Source of the DNA: a virus
Reading direction: 5' to 3' (one strand)
Virus record (IMG/VR): IMGVR_UViG_3300031616_000202
Location: 1-21,200 of that record
DNA length: 21,200 nt
The translations under genes and the position numbers were made by a program. The number at the start of each line of letters is the position of its first letter. The first letter of the stretch is position 1. Shown piece by piece: positions 19,973 to 21,200 of the stretch. Below the pieces are notes generated by a model. It was given only the letters and a program-made list of their open reading frames with translations. It was not told the origin of the DNA and made no database searches.

Positions 19973-20368
19973 TCAGATCTCGGCGAACCATGCCTCCATC
20001 GCGGTGATCGCGGCTTCGGTCGGGATCAGATACCAGCGCCGCCGGTCCTCCGGGTCAGGCCGCCGCTCCACCAGACCATGGCGCTGCAGCGCCTCGATAT
20101 AGCGGAGCGCCGTGGTCGGCGGCACGGCAGCGGCGATGGTGGCGCTACTGATCGAGATCTGCTGGCCCCGCACATGCGCTGTGTAAAGATCGAGCAATAT
20201 GTCCCAGGCGGGATCGCCGAACAGCTCGGCCGCAGGTCCGAACGCCCGGGCACGTTGCGCGCGGGCGCGAGAGATATGCGCTGCCTGGTCAGCATAAGCG
20301 GCCGGGCCGGTGATCAGCGCGGCGAGAGTTTCGATCTCGCGGGACAGCCGCTCGATAACCGGCGTCAG
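19973..20368 (-). CDS. Winged-helix (MarR-like) DNA-binding protein, probable CTG start
   Basis: The frame extends to 20557, but the part upstream of 20368 overlaps the membrane-protein gene and is Arg/Asp/Pro-rich without family character. No ATG, GTG or TTG lies between there and the conserved region. CTG at 20368 overlaps the upstream stop as CTGA, which mimics the usual ATGA coupling and gives a 131-residue protein. FGDPAWDILLDLYTAHVRGQ, then ISSATIAAAVPPTTALRYIE and ALQRHGLVERRPDPEDRRRW form helix, recognition helix and wing of a MarR-type domain. Ligand and targets are unknown. Its stop touches the spanin stop with no spacer. Confidence 0.7.
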   Translation of the reverse strand: MTPVIERLSREIETLAALITGPAAYADQAAHISRARAQRARAFGPAAELFGDPAWDILLDLYTAHVRGQQISISSATIAAAVPPTTALRYIEALQRHGLVERRPDPEDRRRWYLIPTEAAITAMEAWFAEI

Positions 20369-20796
20369 CTTTCGATGATGCCAAGCCGCAGCCGGGCGCG
20401 GTGGCGCCAGGTCGCGATCCCCAGCATCATCACGATCGGGTAACTCACCAGCGCGCTGTTGATCATGTACACCGGGAACACGGTCCCCGGATTTGCCAGC
20501 TCGCCCAGATGAGCGACCACCGTGTAGGCATGGAGTGAGGTCATCCATATCGGCCAATACCTGTCCGTGTTGAGCGCAAGGGCTGTGAGCCCGAGCAGCA
20601 GCGCGACATCGACCCAGAAAACATCGAATTCAAAGCCGCGGAAATGGCCGAGCATTTCGAGCGCGAAGAGCTTCGACAGGATGGTGGCGGCGAGAAGCAT
20701 CGCCGCCGCCAGCCGTTCGGGCTTTCCCCCGGACGCGAGCGCGTAGCCGCAATTGGCGAGAAGCAGGGCATAAAAGAGCATGATGTGAAGCGGCAT
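20365..20796 (-). CDS. Four-helix integral membrane protein, unknown function
   Basis: The 143-residue product has four hydrophobic segments: IMLFYALLLANCGYALA, RLAAAMLLAATILSKLFALE, VDVALLLGLTALALNT and SALVSYPIVMMLGIATW, with short polar loops (GGKPE, RYWPIWM). No catalytic motif is evident, and I recognise no named family. It lies 32 bases after the unknown gene on its 5' side and overlaps the winged-helix gene by four bases, so the three are probably one transcript and the regulator may control or respond to it. Whether it is host or phage DNA is undecided. Confidence 0.7.
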   Translation of the reverse strand: MPLHIMLFYALLLANCGYALASGGKPERLAAAMLLAATILSKLFALEMLGHFRGFEFDVFWVDVALLLGLTALALNTDRYWPIWMTSLHAYTVVAHLGELANPGTVFPVYMINSALVSYPIVMMLGIATWRHRARLRLGIIES

Positions 20797-20828
20797 GCCG
20801 CGATCGGATCACCGACCGCGGCCCCGCG

Positions 20829-21200
20829 TCAAGCCCCGCCTGAAACCTGGCGTCGATCGGCCACCAGCGAAAGATTGGGGCCGGGCGTCGCCGTGGCGAG
20901 CAGGCCGCAATCCCATTGGTCCCCGAACAGCATCGGCAAATCGAGCCGGCGCCCGAAAGCCGCGCAACCCGCATGGAGCTTGACCGCCTGGGCGCGGGCA
21001 TCCGCCAGCACCATGCCGATCTCCATATTCTTGTAGATCAGGGCGTGCCCGTCGCGGATCGGCAAGCCGGCCGCCTTGCGCGCCTCGATCATGGCGATGG
21101 TCAGTTTTGCGCTGCCGGCGATGGCCGCGTCGATTTCGTCTTCCATCGCACGTAACGGGAGCCGCGCCTCGATCGCGGCGGTGAAATCTGCCTTGGACAT
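20829..21200 (-). CDS. Conserved-looking protein of unknown function
   Basis: ATG at 21198-21200 gives a 123-residue soluble protein that reaches exactly the window edge; an earlier start outside cannot be excluded. It is helical and Ala-rich at the N-terminus (DEIDAAIAGSAKLTIAMIEA) and continues ALIYKNMEIGMVLADARAQA, then a beta-like C-terminal part with FGDQWDCGLLATATPGPNLS. No signal peptide, membrane helix or catalytic motif is seen. It is the first visible gene of the leftward operon with the membrane protein and the winged-helix protein. Confidence 0.65.
   Translation of the reverse strand: MSKADFTAAIEARLPLRAMEDEIDAAIAGSAKLTIAMIEARKAAGLPIRDGHALIYKNMEIGMVLADARAQAVKLHAGCAAFGRRLDLPMLFGDQWDCGLLATATPGPNLSLVADRRQVSGGA

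Overview
This is a GC-rich window of the kind seen in Alphaproteobacteria. The gene families and wording of the proteins suggest a sphingomonad-like host, but nothing in the window proves it. Almost all of it reads as the late region of a short-tailed (podovirus-type) phage or prophage. No integrase, repressor, terminase, capsid gene, tRNA or attachment site is visible, so lysogeny and the insertion point cannot be settled here.

Layout. (1) 1-5693: a tightly overlapped structural operon. It holds a Hint (intein-like) domain on the end of a gene entering from the left, a tail nozzle (T7 gp12-like), a GNAT-fold gp13-like protein, a gp14-like internal virion protein, a lysozyme-fold peptidoglycan hydrolase and a secreted protein with a faint LprI-like motif. 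(2) 5694-13672: an accessory region built around a 948-residue ejection protein with a C-terminal N-acetylmuramoyl-L-alanine amidase domain. An 804-bp core of that gene is duplicated downstream and fused to a different C-terminal domain with the His and Cys motifs of clan-CD (caspase-like) proteases. A third, shorter relic of the gene lies further on. After each unit comes a conserved segment of about 76 bp and then a small, N-terminally membrane-anchored protein. Two of those small proteins are related to each other. This looks like an array of exchangeable effector-like tips with partner (immunity-like) genes, analogous to polymorphic toxin cassettes but on a phage ejection protein. (3) 13673-14383: a SAM-dependent methyltransferase on the opposite strand, probably a cargo gene. 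(4) 14590-18336: a large tail fibre with a T7-fibre-like head-attachment end, an SGNH esterase domain, a collar domain and Asp-box repeats. (5) 18336-19972: a compact lysis module (coiled-coil membrane protein, GH24 endolysin, holin-like protein, 34-residue membrane peptide, nested Rz/Rz1-like spanins). (6) 19973-21200: three leftward genes (winged-helix protein, four-helix membrane protein, unknown protein), which may be host DNA or a phage edge. The spanin and winged-helix stop codons abut with no spacer.

How the genes would work together. The nozzle and fibre form the tail. The esterase probably trims a surface glycan during adsorption. The gp14-like protein, the lysozyme-like protein and the 948-residue protein would be packaged internally and ejected to breach the cell wall, and the lysis module releases progeny. 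The cassette region could let the ejection protein change its C-terminal activity by recombination across the repeated core. The partner proteins might neutralise that activity in the infected or lysogenic cell.

All functional statements come from reading motifs by eye; no database search was possible.
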